This document shows, piece after piece, positions 16,194-27,104 of a DNA stretch of 64,000 nucleotides; within the stretch, counting starts at the first letter, position 1; each line of letters starts with the position of its first letter. The DNA is from Brevibacillus brevis (GTDB taxonomy: Bacteria > Bacillota > Bacilli > Brevibacillales > Brevibacillaceae): positions 3,906,001 to 3,970,000 of the forward strand of contig NZ_CP030117.1 in the NCBI RefSeq assembly GCF_001039275.2, given 5' to 3'. The notes beneath the pieces were generated by a model. It saw only the letters and a list, made by a program, of their open reading frames with translations. It had not been told where the DNA came from and made no database searches. A program made the position numbers and the translations under genes.

Positions 16194-17606
16194 TTACTTG
16201 AACGGTGGCTTGAAATTAAAGGGGAAATTCATCCCGCCCTGATTGTTGCCTCCGCCTTTTCCCATGAAAGGTAATCCGAAGCCTTTTTTCTTCGACTTCT
16301 TGACCATCTTGTCGGCAGCGCCTGAGAATTGCTTCATCATCTTTTTCATTTCCTCGAACTGCTTGAGGAAACGATTGACTTCTTGAATACTCGTTCCGCT
16401 TCCGCTTGCGATGCGCTTGCGACGGCTGGCATTCAATAAATCTGGATTCGCGCGCTCTTGTTTGGTCATGGATTTGGCGATCGCTTCAACGCGGGCAATC
16501 TGCTTTTCATCCACGTTCATTTTGCCCTTCATCTTGTTCATTCCTGGCAGCATGCCGAGAATGTCTTCAAAAGGACCCAGGTTGCGAAGCTGCTGCATGG
16601 AGTCCAGGAACATGTCGAAGGTAAACTCACCTTGACGCATTTGGCGTTCCATATCGCGTGCTTTGTCTTCATCCACGGATGCCTGTGCTTTTTCGATCAG
16701 GCTAAGTACGTCCCCCATACCTAAAATACGGGAGGCCATACGATCCGGATGGAACGGCTCGAGCGCATCCAGCTTTTCACCCATCGCCGCGAATTTGATC
16801 GGCTTGCCAGTGACAGCTTTGACGGACAGTGCCGCACCGCCTCGGGTATCACCGTCGAGCTTCGTGAGAACCACACCAGTCAGTTCGAGCTGGCTGTTAA
16901 AGCTCTCTGCTACATTGACGGCATCTTGACCTGTCATCGCATCCACGACGAGCAAAATCTCATCGGGCTTGGTTACCTCGCGAATCTGCTTCAACTCGTC
17001 CATCAGCGCTTCGTCAATATGCAGGCGACCTGCGGTATCGATGAGGACTACGTCGAGATGATTCGTCTTCGCGTGTTCAATCGCTTGGCGAGCGATATCG
17101 ACAGGACTGACTTGATCACCGAGAGTAAAGACGGGAACATTGAGTTGCTCCCCTAAAACCTGAAGCTGCTTGATCGCAGCAGGACGGTAAATGTCTCCCG
17201 CTACCAGAAGCGGCTTGCGGTTTTGCTTTTGCAAGTACTTGGCCAGCTTACCGGTTGTGGTTGTTTTACCTGCCCCTTGCAGACCTGCCATCATGATGAC
17301 GGTCGGCGGACGGTGCGCCATCGTGAGCTGAGCGACGTTGCCACCCATCAGAGCGACCAGCTCTTCATTCACGATCTTGATCACCATTTGACCAGGCGTC
17401 AAGCTTTTCATGACTTCCTGACCGACTGCGCGCTCCTTGACACGAGCAACGAAGTCTTTTACTACTTTAAAGTTAACGTCTGCTTCCAGCAGGGCCAGAC
17501 GAACTTCACGCATCGCTTCATTCACGATGGTCTCGTCTATTTTCCCTCTGCCGCGCAGTTTGTCAAACGCGTTTTGCAGCCGATTGGCTAAGCTCTCAAA
17601 CGCCAT
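16194..17606 (-). CDS. ffh: signal recognition particle protein Ffh (SRP54)
   Basis: 470 residues. An N domain (1-85) is followed by the G domain with P-loop GLQGAGKTTTTGKLA, DTAGRLHIDEALMDEL and TKLDGDTRGGAALS. The methionine-rich M domain runs from about 295 to the end (MRQGEFTFDMFLDSMQQL, then ASGSGTSIQEVNRFLKQFEEM) and binds signal sequences and 4.5S RNA. It is partnered with ftsY in the same region. The glycine/lysine-rich tail ends in FNFKPPFK. ylxM, ten bases upstream, is the usual partner. Confidence 0.98.
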   Translation of the reverse strand: MAFESLANRLQNAFDKLRGRGKIDETIVNEAMREVRLALLEADVNFKVVKDFVARVKERAVGQEVMKSLTPGQMVIKIVNEELVALMGGNVAQLTMAHRPPTVIMMAGLQGAGKTTTTGKLAKYLQKQNRKPLLVAGDIYRPAAIKQLQVLGEQLNVPVFTLGDQVSPVDIARQAIEHAKTNHLDVVLIDTAGRLHIDEALMDELKQIREVTKPDEILLVVDAMTGQDAVNVAESFNSQLELTGVVLTKLDGDTRGGAALSVKAVTGKPIKFAAMGEKLDALEPFHPDRMASRILGMGDVLSLIEKAQASVDEDKARDMERQMRQGEFTFDMFLDSMQQLRNLGPFEDILGMLPGMNKMKGKMNVDEKQIARVEAIAKSMTKQERANPDLLNASRRKRIASGSGTSIQEVNRFLKQFEEMKKMMKQFSGAADKMVKKSKKKGFGLPFMGKGGGNNQGGMNFPFNFKPPFK

Positions 17607-17616
17607 GCGAGCCCTC

Positions 17617-17955
17617 CTAATCCATCTCTGACAGTTGGTGGAGCAAAGTGTTCAGCTCGTCTCTTGTCTCGCTCTCCGAAAGCTCACTTACAAGTTCGTT
17701 CATGCGATTCAACACGTCCATGCGCTTTTCATGACGCTCAGCGAGGCGAAGCTTCTGATCGTATTCAAACAGTTGCTTCTCTGCCCGCTTGATATGATCA
17801 TAAACAGCTTGGCGGCTGACCTCATGCATCTCGGCAATTTCTCCGAGCGATAAATCGTCCAGATAATACAGCTCAAGATATTCTCGCTGCTTGCCCTTGA
17901 GTAGCGGCGCGTAAAAGTCAAACAAGAGATTGACTTGATTGGTCTTTTCTAACAT
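17617..17955 (-). CDS. ylxM: YlxM, helix-turn-helix SRP-associated protein
   Basis: 112 residues. A sigma-70 region-4-like helix-turn-helix is visible in [30 protein letters not shown], followed by a charged C-terminal helix. YlxM proteins are encoded directly before ffh and bind the SRP ribonucleoprotein in streptococci. A strong promoter lies about 70 bases upstream. Confidence 0.94.
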   Translation of the reverse strand: MLEKTNQVNLLFDFYAPLLKGKQREYLELYYLDDLSLGEIAEMHEVSRQAVYDHIKRAEKQLFEYDQKLRLAERHEKRMDVLNRMNELVSELSESETRDELNTLLHQLSEMD

Positions 17956-18024
17956 GAAACCAATCCTTTGCTATGAGGTACTCGTTTCAAACTGTAAAGA
18001 CTTTTTCTTTACAGCACGTAGATT

Positions 18025-18053
18025 ATAGTACCTAATTCCACACCTAGTGTCAA
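18025..18053 (-). promoter_or_regulatory. sigma-A promoter of ylxM-ffh
   Basis: On the minus strand TTGACA (18053-18048) and TACTAT (18030-18025) are separated by 17 bases. The leader that follows has an 8-base inverted repeat CTGTAAAG / CTTTACAG (17992-18014) before the ylxM start. Confidence 0.65.
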
Positions 18054-18098
18054 GGTTTTTTATTGACATCATTTTTTTATATCGGAAACACTATATTT

Positions 18099-19106
18099 TT
18101 ACGCGTTTTCTTGCTCTTCCGTTTCATCTTTTTGGATCAATCCAGCAAATAATGCATGAACAAATTGCTCGGGATCAAACTGTTGCAGGTCATCCATTTT
18201 TTCACCCAAACCGACGTATTTCACCGGAATGTTCAGCTCGTTGCGGATCGCGATGACGATACCGCCCTTTGCTGTCCCATCCAGCTTGGTCAGGACTAAA
18301 CCTGTTACACCAGCAGACTGTCCAAACGTTTTCGCCTGCGAAAGCGCATTTTGCCCAGTCGTAGCATCCAAAACTAGCAAGACCTCGTGCGGAGCTCCTG
18401 GCAATTCGCGTTGCAATACGCGGTGAACCTTCGCCAGCTCTTCCATGAGATTGACTTTGTTTTGCAAGCGTCCTGCCGTATCGCACAAGAGCACATCGAC
18501 CTGTCGGGATTTCGCTGCCTGAATCGCATCGTAGATCACTGCAGCCGGATCAGAGCCTTGCTGCTGCTTGATTACGTCAACTCCTACACGCTCTCCCCAG
18601 ACTTCCAACTGTTCAATCGCTGCTGCACGGAAAGTGTCGCCTGCTGCCAACAGCACTTTTTTATTTTGCTGCTTGAACATATGCGCCATTTTACCGATCG
18701 TGGTCGTTTTCCCCACTCCGTTTACCCCTACGAACAAAATGACGTTCAGACGACCGTCCTCTACGTTCAGAGTCGTATCCGCAGCAGCATCATTTTTCAA
18801 AAGGGCAACCAGTTTTTCTGAGAGAATCGGCTGCAAGTCGATCGCATTCTCGATTTTTTGCTTGCGCACTTCTGTCCGCAGGTCGTCAATGAGCTCCATT
18901 ACGGTATTGACTCCCACATCGGACGTAATCAAAATTTCCTCTAGTTCATCGAAAAAGTCATCGTCGATCTTTTTGTAGCGACGTACCAGATCCTCTACTT
19001 TTTCTACTAGCAGGTCTCTCGTTTTAGCCAAACCATCCGTAAACTTCTGGGTGACCTCTTCGGACTTTTGGACAATAGCATCACGAAGGCGCTTGAAAAA
19101 ACTCAT
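18099..19106 (-). CDS. ftsY: signal recognition particle receptor FtsY
   Basis: 335 residues from ATG 19106 (MSFFKRLRDAIVQKSEE), chosen over the ATG two codons upstream, which abuts the AAGGAAG ribosome site. The N domain is followed by the GTPase with P-loop FVGVNGVGKTTTIGKMA, DTAGRLQNKVNLMEEL and TKLDGTAKGGIVIAI. FtsY docks SRP-ribosome complexes at the membrane. Unlike proteobacterial FtsY there is no long acidic A domain. It follows smc closely. Confidence 0.97.
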   Translation of the reverse strand: MSFFKRLRDAIVQKSEEVTQKFTDGLAKTRDLLVEKVEDLVRRYKKIDDDFFDELEEILITSDVGVNTVMELIDDLRTEVRKQKIENAIDLQPILSEKLVALLKNDAAADTTLNVEDGRLNVILFVGVNGVGKTTTIGKMAHMFKQQNKKVLLAAGDTFRAAAIEQLEVWGERVGVDVIKQQQGSDPAAVIYDAIQAAKSRQVDVLLCDTAGRLQNKVNLMEELAKVHRVLQRELPGAPHEVLLVLDATTGQNALSQAKTFGQSAGVTGLVLTKLDGTAKGGIVIAIRNELNIPVKYVGLGEKMDDLQQFDPEQFVHALFAGLIQKDETEEQENA

Positions 19107-19151
19107 GTTCATCTTCCTTTGCGGGTAGTATCAATTGAATGGCAAATCCGT

Positions 19152-22100
19152 TTAAGAGGCTGATTCGATAAACTTGTCACTGTCCTCCAGCTTCACAGAG
19201 ACGAGTTTGGACACGCCGCCCTCTTGCATCGTGATACCGTATAGCACGTCTGCGCTCTCCATGGTGCCTTTTCTGTGCGTGACGCAAATAAACTGCGTCT
19301 GGTTGCTGAAATGGTGCATGTACTCGGCGAAACGGTTAACGTTTGCCTCATCCAAAGCCGCTTCTACCTCGTCCAATACACAGAATGGCACTGGCTTCAC
19401 ACGCAGGATGGCAAATAGCAAGGCCATGGCTGTCAAAGCACGTTCGCCCCCGGATAAGAGCGCAAGATTTTGCAGCTTCTTGCCAGGTGGCTGGGCCACG
19501 ATATCGATGCCCGTCTCAAGCAGGTTATCTGGGTTCGAGAGCACTAGATCTGCGCGTCCTCCGCCAAACAGTTGGACAAACACGTCGCGGAACTGCTCCG
19601 AGATTGCATCAAATGTTTCTTTAAAGCGGCGCGACATCTCTGCGTCCATTTCTTGGATCACTTGATAGAGCATGTCCTTTGCTTCATTCAAATCAGCTTC
19701 CTGCGAGCTTAAAAACTGCTGACGCTCGGACAAGCGCTCATATTCCTCAATCGCGCCAAGATTCACAGTGCCAAGTGCCCCAATCTGCTTTTTGAGACGA
19801 TTGACCACTTGTGTCTCTTCCTGAATCTCGCCACGTGCCGGATATTTTTGCTTCGCCAGGTCGTAGCTCATTTCGTATTCTTCGGAGAGTTTATTCAACA
19901 GATGATCGAGCTCTACCTCGTTACGGTTGACCTTCACTTCTTCCTGATGAAGCTTTTCCTCGAGCGATTTGACCTCGCGGCGGATTTCCTTCACCTGCTG
20001 TTCCACTTGCTCCTGTTTATAAAAGAGCGTCGCCCGCTCACTTCGCCGTTCTTGAATCAAGCCAGCCACACGGTCTTTATCCTGACGCAATTCGCTAATG
20101 CGCTGATCCAGCTCAAGCCCGGACGATTCGTTCGTACGCTCCAGCTCATCAAGAGATGCCAAGTTCGCGTTTTGTTCTTCCCATTCGCGCTGTAATTGGC
20201 TTTTTTGCTCCAGCAAACGCTCTGTTTGCTCCAAGCGTGATTGATACTCTTGCTTGACCTGCGCATTCAGTACTTTGAGACTTGTTATTTTTTGATTCAT
20301 TTCTTCTTTGGATTCGAGCTGCTCTTGGCGTTTCGCCTCTGCTTCTGCGATCTGCGCACCGAGCTCTTTTTCCTCTTGCTCCATGGCAGCCAAAGAGGCT
20401 TGCAGCTGCTCTTGCTTGCGTTTGGCTTCTTCCATCTCACGGCGATAGCCTTCAATATCTTGTTCAACAAGCTTTGCTCGCTCGCCCAAGGATCTGCCTT
20501 CCGATTCTTTTTGCTGCAAGAGCCCTTTTACTTCCTGTTCTTTCAATCGCAGACTTTCGCCTTCAGTACGTAGAGATTCTTGCTCCTGCTGCATTTGCGC
20601 CAGGTCCTTCGTTAATTGCTCCATAAGGGTAGTATGCCCAGAAATTGCCTGGTCGATTTCTACCAGCTGCGCTTCCAGCTCTTCTGATTGACGGTTGCGT
20701 CCAAGCAGGTTCGTGCTGTTCTTTTTCAAGGCCCCCCCTGTCATGGAGCCACCCGCATTCACGATATCGCCTTCCAGGGTCACGACTCGATAGCGGTAGC
20801 CAAGCGTACGGGCCACACGGTTTGCCTGCTCCAGCTTTTCCGTAATAATGACATTGCCCAATAGACTTTCGAGGATGGGTCGGTACGTTTCCTCAAAGGT
20901 CACGAGCTCACTCGCAATTCCGACGACTCCACTCTCCGCCTCCAACTGGCGCTTATCGCTTGCCTGCAAGGTGCGAGGACGGATGACATCGAGCGGTAGA
21001 AATGTTGCCCTACCCGCATTGTGCTGCTTCAAGTGAGCAATGGCTGCACGACCGGATGCTTCGTTGTCCACGACGACGTTTTGCAGTGCGCCACCCAGTG
21101 CGACTTCCATCGCTGTCTCGAATTGCTGTGGCACGACAACGAGCTCAGCGACCGCTCCATGAATTCCTTTGAAGCCCCGCTCGCGTGCTTTCAAAATTTC
21201 TTTTACACCTTGCTGAAACCCTGCGAACTCCGACTGCATTTCTTTTAACAGGTCAAAACGCGACTTCGCTGCTTCCCGCTTTTGTTCCCAGTGGCGCAGC
21301 TCTCGACGGGCTGTTTCAAGGCGGGCTTGTCCTTCGCGCATGCCCTCGACCAATTCCTTGTATCTGACGCCAGTTTCTTGAATGGTAGAAACGATCTTCT
21401 CTAATTGATCTTGGAGTTGGCTCAACTGAGCTAGACGCTGCTCTTCTTCTTCATCGAGCTGTTTTTTTCCAGACATTTGACGTTCGACTCTGGCCTCGCT
21501 TGTCTTGAGAAGCTGCTCTTGATGGCGATTTTCGTTGCGCAGATTCGCCATTTCGTTGAGCTTTTCGAAGTAATCACTCTTCAAACGCTCGACATCATCT
21601 GTCAGTGATTGCACCATGGAAAAAAATTGACCTTCTGCTTCTTGCAGCGAAGCGTGGGCTTCTGTCATGCGGCGATCCGCTTCCTTGGCCCTCTCTTGTT
21701 CTTCAGCCAGTTCGGCCTCAAGACCGTGCTGCTTCTCAGTAATCCGATGCATCTGCTCCATCGTCTGCTGACGATTCGCATTGAGATTGCGCATGCGCTC
21801 CCGCAATACTTCACGTTGTCCTTCGACTTTCTCAGTCTCTTCACTGACTGTCAAAAGCACTTGTTGCAGTTCTTCGATAGATTGGTCGATTTGGGTGACA
21901 TGAAAACGCGCCTGCTCCAAATCAGCCTCTTGCTTAGATGCTTCAGTCGTCTGTCCGATTAACAGATGCTTGAGTTCCTCTACGCGTCCTGTGGCTGCTT
22001 CCCACTTCGTATGAGCTGCTTCAATTTGCTGCACGTAAAGAGCTACTTCATGCTCAACCAGCCGACGATGAAGCTCCTTGTACGTCTTGGCTGTTTCTGC

Positions 22101-22724
22101 CTGCTCCTGCAAAGGTCCGATCTGCTCCGTAATTTCACTGACGATATCGTGAATACGCACCAGATTTTGCTCGGTGTCATCGAGCTTTTTCTCCGCCTCG
22201 CGCTTGCGTGTTTTGTATTTGACGATTCCGGCAGCTTCTTCAAATATTCCACGGCGATCTTCGGACTTGGTACTGAGAATTTCCTCAATTTTACCTTGAC
22301 CGATAATGGAATACGCTTCTTTACCCAGCCCGGTATCCATGAACAGCTCCATGATGTCTTTTAGACGGCAGGATCTGTTGTTTATGTAGTACTCACTGTC
22401 ACCAGAACGATACACCCTGCGGGTAACGGATACCTCCGAATATTCCACATCGAGCGAACGATCTGTATTGTCCAAGGTGAGTGTCACTTCTGCGAAATTC
22501 ACTGGCTTGCGCTTGTCACTACCCGCGAAAATAATGTCTTCCATTTTCGCTCCACGCAACGACTTTGCGCTCTGTTCCCCCAGCACCCAGCGGATCGAAT
22601 CAGAAACGTTACTTTTCCCACTTCCATTCGGTCCCACTACCGCTGTTACCCCTGGTACAAATTCCAATTCCGTGCGATCGGCAAAGGATTTGAATCCAGC
22701 CAGCTCCAGGCGTTTCAAATACAT
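19152..22724 (-). CDS. smc: chromosome condensation protein SMC
   Basis: 1190 residues from ATG 22724 (MYLKRLELAGFKSFADRTEL); upstream in-frame codons lack a ribosome site while AGGAGG lies before this ATG. The Walker A is VVGPNGSGKSNVSDSI. Long coiled-coil arms flank a hinge at about 510-650 (KGIHGAVAELVVVPQQFE, EGDIVNAGGSMTGG). The C-terminal head carries the signature LLSGGERALTAMALLFAI and Walker B VLDEVEAALDE. With ScpA and ScpB it forms condensin. Flanked by rnc and ftsY, as in B. subtilis. Confidence 0.98.
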   Translation of the reverse strand: MYLKRLELAGFKSFADRTELEFVPGVTAVVGPNGSGKSNVSDSIRWVLGEQSAKSLRGAKMEDIIFAGSDKRKPVNFAEVTLTLDNTDRSLDVEYSEVSVTRRVYRSGDSEYYINNRSCRLKDIMELFMDTGLGKEAYSIIGQGKIEEILSTKSEDRRGIFEEAAGIVKYKTRKREAEKKLDDTEQNLVRIHDIVSEITEQIGPLQEQAETAKTYKELHRRLVEHEVALYVQQIEAAHTKWEAATGRVEELKHLLIGQTTEASKQEADLEQARFHVTQIDQSIEELQQVLLTVSEETEKVEGQREVLRERMRNLNANRQQTMEQMHRITEKQHGLEAELAEEQERAKEADRRMTEAHASLQEAEGQFFSMVQSLTDDVERLKSDYFEKLNEMANLRNENRHQEQLLKTSEARVERQMSGKKQLDEEEEQRLAQLSQLQDQLEKIVSTIQETGVRYKELVEGMREGQARLETARRELRHWEQKREAAKSRFDLLKEMQSEFAGFQQGVKEILKARERGFKGIHGAVAELVVVPQQFETAMEVALGGALQNVVVDNEASGRAAIAHLKQHNAGRATFLPLDVIRPRTLQASDKRQLEAESGVVGIASELVTFEETYRPILESLLGNVIITEKLEQANRVARTLGYRYRVVTLEGDIVNAGGSMTGGALKKNSTNLLGRNRQSEELEAQLVEIDQAISGHTTLMEQLTKDLAQMQQEQESLRTEGESLRLKEQEVKGLLQQKESEGRSLGERAKLVEQDIEGYRREMEEAKRKQEQLQASLAAMEQEEKELGAQIAEAEAKRQEQLESKEEMNQKITSLKVLNAQVKQEYQSRLEQTERLLEQKSQLQREWEEQNANLASLDELERTNESSGLELDQRISELRQDKDRVAGLIQERRSERATLFYKQEQVEQQVKEIRREVKSLEEKLHQEEVKVNRNEVELDHLLNKLSEEYEMSYDLAKQKYPARGEIQEETQVVNRLKKQIGALGTVNLGAIEEYERLSERQQFLSSQEADLNEAKDMLYQVIQEMDAEMSRRFKETFDAISEQFRDVFVQLFGGGRADLVLSNPDNLLETGIDIVAQPPGKKLQNLALLSGGERALTAMALLFAILRVKPVPFCVLDEVEAALDEANVNRFAEYMHHFSNQTQFICVTHRKGTMESADVLYGITMQEGGVSKLVSVKLEDSDKFIESAS

Positions 22725-22926
22725 ACGTACGGTCCTCCTTAAGAAACCATCCAGACTGCCTGCCAAACTGACAGACTTACAAACATGCAAGGATCGGATG
22801 GCACCCGAAAAGAAGCCCCTGCATCGAACAGGAGCTACCTACTACGAGCCTACATGGTCATCTGTAGGTAAGTGTATCATAGATAGCGGTCATCTCGCAG
22901 TATTTTCCCTATGTTTCCCACCCGAA

Positions 22927-22964
22927 AGAAAAAAGCTGCACCATCTTGTAGCAGATGATGCAGC
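22927..22964 (-). terminator. terminator after rnc
   Basis: GCTGCA(C)CATCT stem with a complementary arm (one mismatch) and a T run on the minus strand, beginning 20 bases past the rnc stop. smc must therefore have readthrough or its own promoter in the 200-base gap. Confidence 0.7.
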
Positions 22965-22983
22965 CCTTCTCGCTGACGAGTGA

Positions 22984-23724
22984 TTATTTATCCCCCAGCT
23001 TGACCAACGCTCGTGCAGCAGCTTGCTGTTCCGCTTCCTTTTTGGAGCGGCCAGAGCCGATGCCAAGCGAACGATTGTTCAAAAGCACCTCAGATACGAA
23101 TTCTCGATTATGAGCTGGTCCTTTTTCTTCTACAATTCGGTAATGGATGTCTCCCAGATTGTCTTGTTGAACAAATTCCTGCAACTGGCTCTTGAAGTCT
23201 GTTACCTGGGCAAACTCTCCCTTGTCGATGCGCGGGTACACGTATTTTTCCATAAAGGAAAAGACTGCGTCCAACCCCTGATCCAAGTAAAGCGCACCTA
23301 CAAACGCCTCAAAAACGTCCGCTAGCAAGGCTGGTCGCTGACGTCCACCTGTCAGCTCTTCCCCTTTTCCCAGCAATACGAGATCGCCAAAATTCAACAG
23401 TTCAGCAAACTTGACGAGAGAAGGTTCACAGACAATAGCTGCACGCAGCTTCGTCATTTCCCCTTCGCTCATCTTCGGAAAAGTTTTATACAAAAACTGG
23501 GAGACAGTCAACTCCAACACAGCATCCCCCAAAAACTCTAGCCGCTCATTGTCTGATATACGTTTGCCGCGTTGCTCGTTCACGTAGGAAGAATGGGTGA
23601 ATGCCTGCCGCAAAACGCTTTCATCGCGAAAGCGAAAGCCTATCGTTTCTTGCAGCTGTGCAAAATTCATCACCCTCACCACCATTCCAGGAGACTGCCT
23701 ACTTTTTCTATCAGTAGGGCTCAT
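22984..23724 (-). CDS. rnc: ribonuclease III
   Basis: 246 residues if started at ATG 23724, which directly abuts the fabF stop (TAAATG); a start at the internal [12 protein letters not shown], preceded by GGTGAGG, would give about 228. The catalytic signature [21 protein letters not shown] and the second acidic cluster ([18 protein letters not shown]) are present. A C-terminal double-stranded RNA-binding domain ends [21 protein letters not shown]. It processes rRNA and mRNA duplexes. Confidence 0.97.
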   Translation of the reverse strand: MSPTDRKSRQSPGMVVRVMNFAQLQETIGFRFRDESVLRQAFTHSSYVNEQRGKRISDNERLEFLGDAVLELTVSQFLYKTFPKMSEGEMTKLRAAIVCEPSLVKFAELLNFGDLVLLGKGEELTGGRQRPALLADVFEAFVGALYLDQGLDAVFSFMEKYVYPRIDKGEFAQVTDFKSQLQEFVQQDNLGDIHYRIVEEKGPAHNREFVSEVLLNNRSLGIGSGRSKKEAEQQAAARALVKLGDK

Positions 23725-24966
23725 TTATGCTTCGTATCGCTTCAGGATTACCGTTGCGTTGTGACCGCCGAATCCAAATGTATTGGAAACAGCCACATTG
23801 ACGGTCGCCTTGCGCGCATGGTTCGGAACATAGTCCAGATCACATTCTGGATCCGGGTTTTCCAAGTTAATTGTCGGAGGCAATACTTGATCACGCAGTG
23901 CATATGCCGTCGCGATTGCCTCGACTCCACCAGTAGCACCCAACAAATGGCCTGTCATCGATTTGGTCGAGCTGACAGCCAATTTGTATGCGTGCTCGCC
24001 AAACACACTCTTGATCGCTTGTGTTTCTGCGATATCTCCTTGGCCAGTAGAAGTACCATGTGCATTAATATATTGGACTTCCGTTGGGTCAACGCCAGCG
24101 TCTTTCAGTGCACTTGCCATGCAACGCGCTGCCCCTTCGCCACCAGGAGATGGAGAAGTAATATGGTGTGCATCTGCGCTCATCCCGTAGCCAATGACTT
24201 CCGCGATAATCGTTGCTCCACGTTTTTTCGCATGCTCGAGCTCTTCCAAGATCAGCACACCAGCACCTTCGCCCATTACGAAGCCATCTCGATCTTTGTC
24301 AAACGGACGACTCGCTTTTTGCGGGTCATCGTTTCTGGTGGACATCGCTTTCGCTGAGCAAAAGCCTGCAAATGCCATTGGACGCACGGTTGCTTCTGCT
24401 CCACCTGCGATCATGACATCTGCGTGATCGAACTGGATCAGACGCAGTGCATCACCGATTGCATTTGTACCTGTCGCACAAGCGGTAATCGCACTGGAAG
24501 TTGGTCCTTTTGCTCCGTATTGAATGGATACTGCACCAGACGCCATGTTCGCAATCAGCATCGGAATGAAGAATGGACTCACGCGACGCGGTCCTTTTTC
24601 CAACAATACGGAATGCTGTTCTTCCCATGTAGTCAGACCACCGATTCCGGACCCGATGTATACACCCACTCGTTCCGCATTTTCTGGCGTGATCTCCAGT
24701 TTTGCATCTTCTACAGCCATTTTGGCAGCAGCTAATCCAAACTGAACGAATCGGTCTGTACGTCGGATATCTTTCTTGTCCATATACTGCTCAGGATCGA
24801 AGTTTTTCACTTCGCCTGCAATTTGTGTTGGATAATCAGAAGCGTCAAAGGCAGCCACACGGTCAATGCCTGATTTTCCTTCCAGCAAGCTGTTCCAGAA
24901 AGTCTGTGCGTCATTCCCTACTGGAGAAACGACACCAACGCCAGTAATCACCACTCTGCGTTTCAT
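23725..24966 (-). CDS. fabF: beta-ketoacyl-ACP synthase II
   Basis: 413 residues from ATG 24966 with AGAGGTGAT upstream. Condensing-enzyme triad: Cys163 in [12 protein letters not shown], His in [11 protein letters not shown] and His in [13 protein letters not shown]. The protein elongates acyl-ACP with malonyl-ACP. It is separated from acpP by a perfect 11-base-pair hairpin, and rnc follows without a gap. Confidence 0.98.
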   Translation of the reverse strand: MKRRVVITGVGVVSPVGNDAQTFWNSLLEGKSGIDRVAAFDASDYPTQIAGEVKNFDPEQYMDKKDIRRTDRFVQFGLAAAKMAVEDAKLEITPENAERVGVYIGSGIGGLTTWEEQHSVLLEKGPRRVSPFFIPMLIANMASGAVSIQYGAKGPTSSAITACATGTNAIGDALRLIQFDHADVMIAGGAEATVRPMAFAGFCSAKAMSTRNDDPQKASRPFDKDRDGFVMGEGAGVLILEELEHAKKRGATIIAEVIGYGMSADAHHITSPSPGGEGAARCMASALKDAGVDPTEVQYINAHGTSTGQGDIAETQAIKSVFGEHAYKLAVSSTKSMTGHLLGATGGVEAIATAYALRDQVLPPTINLENPDPECDLDYVPNHARKATVNVAVSNTFGFGGHNATVILKRYEA

Positions 24967-25065
24967 TACAATCACCTCTATATGAAAGTCAGCAGTCAGC
25001 TTCTTATATTCACTGCTTGCAAAACGTGTATTTGTTTGGATTATGTACAGGTGACTATTGAAGGA

Positions 25066-25090
25066 GAAGTCCCGTATGGTACGGGACTTC
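25066..25090 (-). terminator. perfect hairpin between acpP and fabF
   Basis: GAAGTCCCGTA, three-base loop, TACGGGACTTC: a perfect 11-bp stem in the acpP-fabF gap. The following minus-strand bases are only moderately T-rich. It may partly terminate or stabilise the abundant acpP message. Confidence 0.55.
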
Positions 25091-25102
25091 CAACAGATCA
25101 AC

Positions 25103-25336
25103 CTACTTGTGAGATTCTATGTATTTAACAACCTCACCAACAGAAGTGATCTTTTCAGCATCTTCGTCGGAAATCTCTAAATCAAACTCATCTTCGAGTT
25201 CCATTACGAGTTCAACCACATCCAGGGAGTCAGCGCCCAGGTCTTCTTTGAAAGAAGCTTCCAAAGTAATTTTGGACTCATCTACACCCAGACGATCGAC
25301 GATGATTTTCTTCACACGCTCCAAAGTATCTGCCAT
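25103..25336 (-). CDS. acpP: acyl carrier protein
   Basis: 77 residues with the phosphopantetheine site [20 protein letters not shown] (Ser37). It carries the growing chain in fatty acid synthesis. GGGGTGAAG precedes the ATG. Highly acidic four-helix protein, as usual. Confidence 0.98.
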
Positions 25337-25417
25337 CTTGCTTCACCCCCTCTCCCGTATTATAGTGGATGAGCTTTCAAAAAACCAGTTTTCAGAAAAT
25401 GCTCGGTAGTTTTCTTC

Positions 25418-26158
25418 CTACATGTACATTCCGCCATCTACGTGCAGCGTCTGCCCTGTCATGTAGTTGGCTGCGTCGGATGCCAGGAATAGCACGACAG
25501 ATGCGATATCATCTGTTTGTCCCAAGCGGGCAAGCGGAATTTGGCTTGTGAGCCCTGCTTTGACATCCTCCGGCAATACAGCAGTCATTTCTGTATCGAT
25601 AAATCCTGGCGCAACAGCATTCACCGTGATATTACGGCTAGCCAGCTCGCGAGCAGCCGTCTTCGTCAAGCCAATAACTCCAGCTTTTGCCGCCACGTAG
25701 TTTGCTTGTCCAGCGTTCCCCAAAACACCTACCACAGAAGTGATGTTGATGATTTTGCCTGAACGCTGCTTCATCATTGGGCGTGTCGCTGCCTTGACGC
25801 AGTTGAATACACCCTTCAGATTCGTCGCAATAACATCGTCCCACTCGTCTTCTTTCATGCGCATGATCAGGTTGTCGCGAGTAATTCCCGCATTGTTCAC
25901 GAGAATATCAATCGCACCAAAATGATCCAGGGCAGCTTTGAACATGTCGTTGACATCTTCCGTAGAAGAAACGTTTGCGCGAATCATGATGGCATCGCGG
26001 CCCATTTCCTTAATAAGCGCAACAGTCTCGCTCGCTGCCGCTTCACTACCTGCATAATTGACAACTACATTCGCGCCAGCTTCTGCCAGCTTCAATGCAA
26101 TCGCACGCCCAATACCACGGGAAGCCCCTGTGACCAGTGCTGTCTTTCCTGTTAACAT
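25418..26158 (-). CDS. fabG: 3-oxoacyl-ACP reductase
   Basis: 246 residues, classical short-chain dehydrogenase: [13 protein letters not shown] nucleotide-binding motif, [14 protein letters not shown], catalytic Ser in INITSVVG and YVAAKAG for Tyr/Lys. The C-terminus INVDGGMYM-type (LHVDGGMYM) is typical for FabG. It reduces beta-ketoacyl-ACP with NADPH. It overlaps fabD by seven bases. Confidence 0.98.
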   Translation of the reverse strand: MLTGKTALVTGASRGIGRAIALKLAEAGANVVVNYAGSEAAASETVALIKEMGRDAIMIRANVSSTEDVNDMFKAALDHFGAIDILVNNAGITRDNLIMRMKEDEWDDVIATNLKGVFNCVKAATRPMMKQRSGKIINITSVVGVLGNAGQANYVAAKAGVIGLTKTAARELASRNITVNAVAPGFIDTEMTAVLPEDVKAGLTSQIPLARLGQTDDIASVVLFLASDAANYMTGQTLHVDGGMYM

Positions 26159-27102
26159 AGTATCCCTCCGTTCAAAAGCTCAGTAAGCGAATCCATATCC
26201 TGTACAGAGATAATTGTCGTATCCGCTGGTGCGATTTTCTTGATCAATCCAGCCAAAACTTTTCCTGGCCCGATTTCAACAAAAGTGGTCACGCCTGCTT
26301 CGACCATCCATTGCACAGAATCCTCCCACAAAACTGGAGCGGAAACTTGTTGAACCAATTGATCTACAATGATTGTAGCCTCAGACACCGGTCTAGCCGT
26401 TACGTTTGCCACAACAGGCACGGTCGCTTCTTGTACTGTAACGCCAGCTAAAACTGCTTGCAGTTTATCTGCTGCTGGCTGCATCAAGCTCGAGTGGAAC
26501 GGACCGCTTACATTCAATGGAAGGACACGCTTTGCGCCCGCTTCCTTCGCTTTTTCACCGGCCAGCTTCACACCTTCAGCAGAACCAGAGATGACAATTT
26601 GCCCCGGGCAGTTTATGTTCGCTAATTGAACAGGATGTCCAGATGCTGTTACTTCTTCACAAACCGCATGCAGTGCCGCGCGATCCAAGTTCAAGACAGC
26701 GGCCATTGCACCTTGTCCAGCTGGAACTGCCTCTTCCATGAACTGACCACGAGCTCGCACTGTTTTGACTGCATCTGCAAAGGACAAGGCCCCGGCTGCA
26801 ACCAAAGCAGAATACTCACCCAAACTGTGGCCCGCTACGAACGCAGGCTTATAGTCAGGCAACTTTTCGTTCAAAGCTGCCATAACAGCGATGCTTGCTG
26901 TCAAAATAGCTGGCTGTGTGTTTGCGGTCAGCTTCAATTCCTCTTCTGGTCCTTCAAAACAAAGTCCCGACAAGGAAAAGCCGAGCGCTTCATCAGCCTG
27001 CTCAAATATGTGACGGGCCGCTTCCGATTGTTCGGAGAGAGCTTGTCCCATTCCTACAAATTGTGAACCTTGCCCCGGAAAAACAAAGGCTATTTTCCCC
27101 AT
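26152..27102 (-). CDS. fabD: malonyl-CoA:ACP transacylase
   Basis: 316 residues from ATG 27102 ([20 protein letters not shown]) with GGGAG upstream; the longer frame reaching back into fabH is not used. Catalytic Ser93 is in [15 protein letters not shown], the active-site His in [10 protein letters not shown]. It loads malonyl groups on ACP. Located between fabH and fabG. Confidence 0.98.
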   Translation of the reverse strand: MGKIAFVFPGQGSQFVGMGQALSEQSEAARHIFEQADEALGFSLSGLCFEGPEEELKLTANTQPAILTASIAVMAALNEKLPDYKPAFVAGHSLGEYSALVAAGALSFADAVKTVRARGQFMEEAVPAGQGAMAAVLNLDRAALHAVCEEVTASGHPVQLANINCPGQIVISGSAEGVKLAGEKAKEAGAKRVLPLNVSGPFHSSLMQPAADKLQAVLAGVTVQEATVPVVANVTARPVSEATIIVDQLVQQVSAPVLWEDSVQWMVEAGVTTFVEIGPGKVLAGLIKKIAPADTTIISVQDMDSLTELLNGGILC

Positions 27103-27104
27103 TC

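Noticed and set aside
19343..22364. Many ORFs opposite smc
   Set aside because: Antisense shadows of a 1190-codon coiled-coil gene with strong codon bias; no ribosome sites or families.
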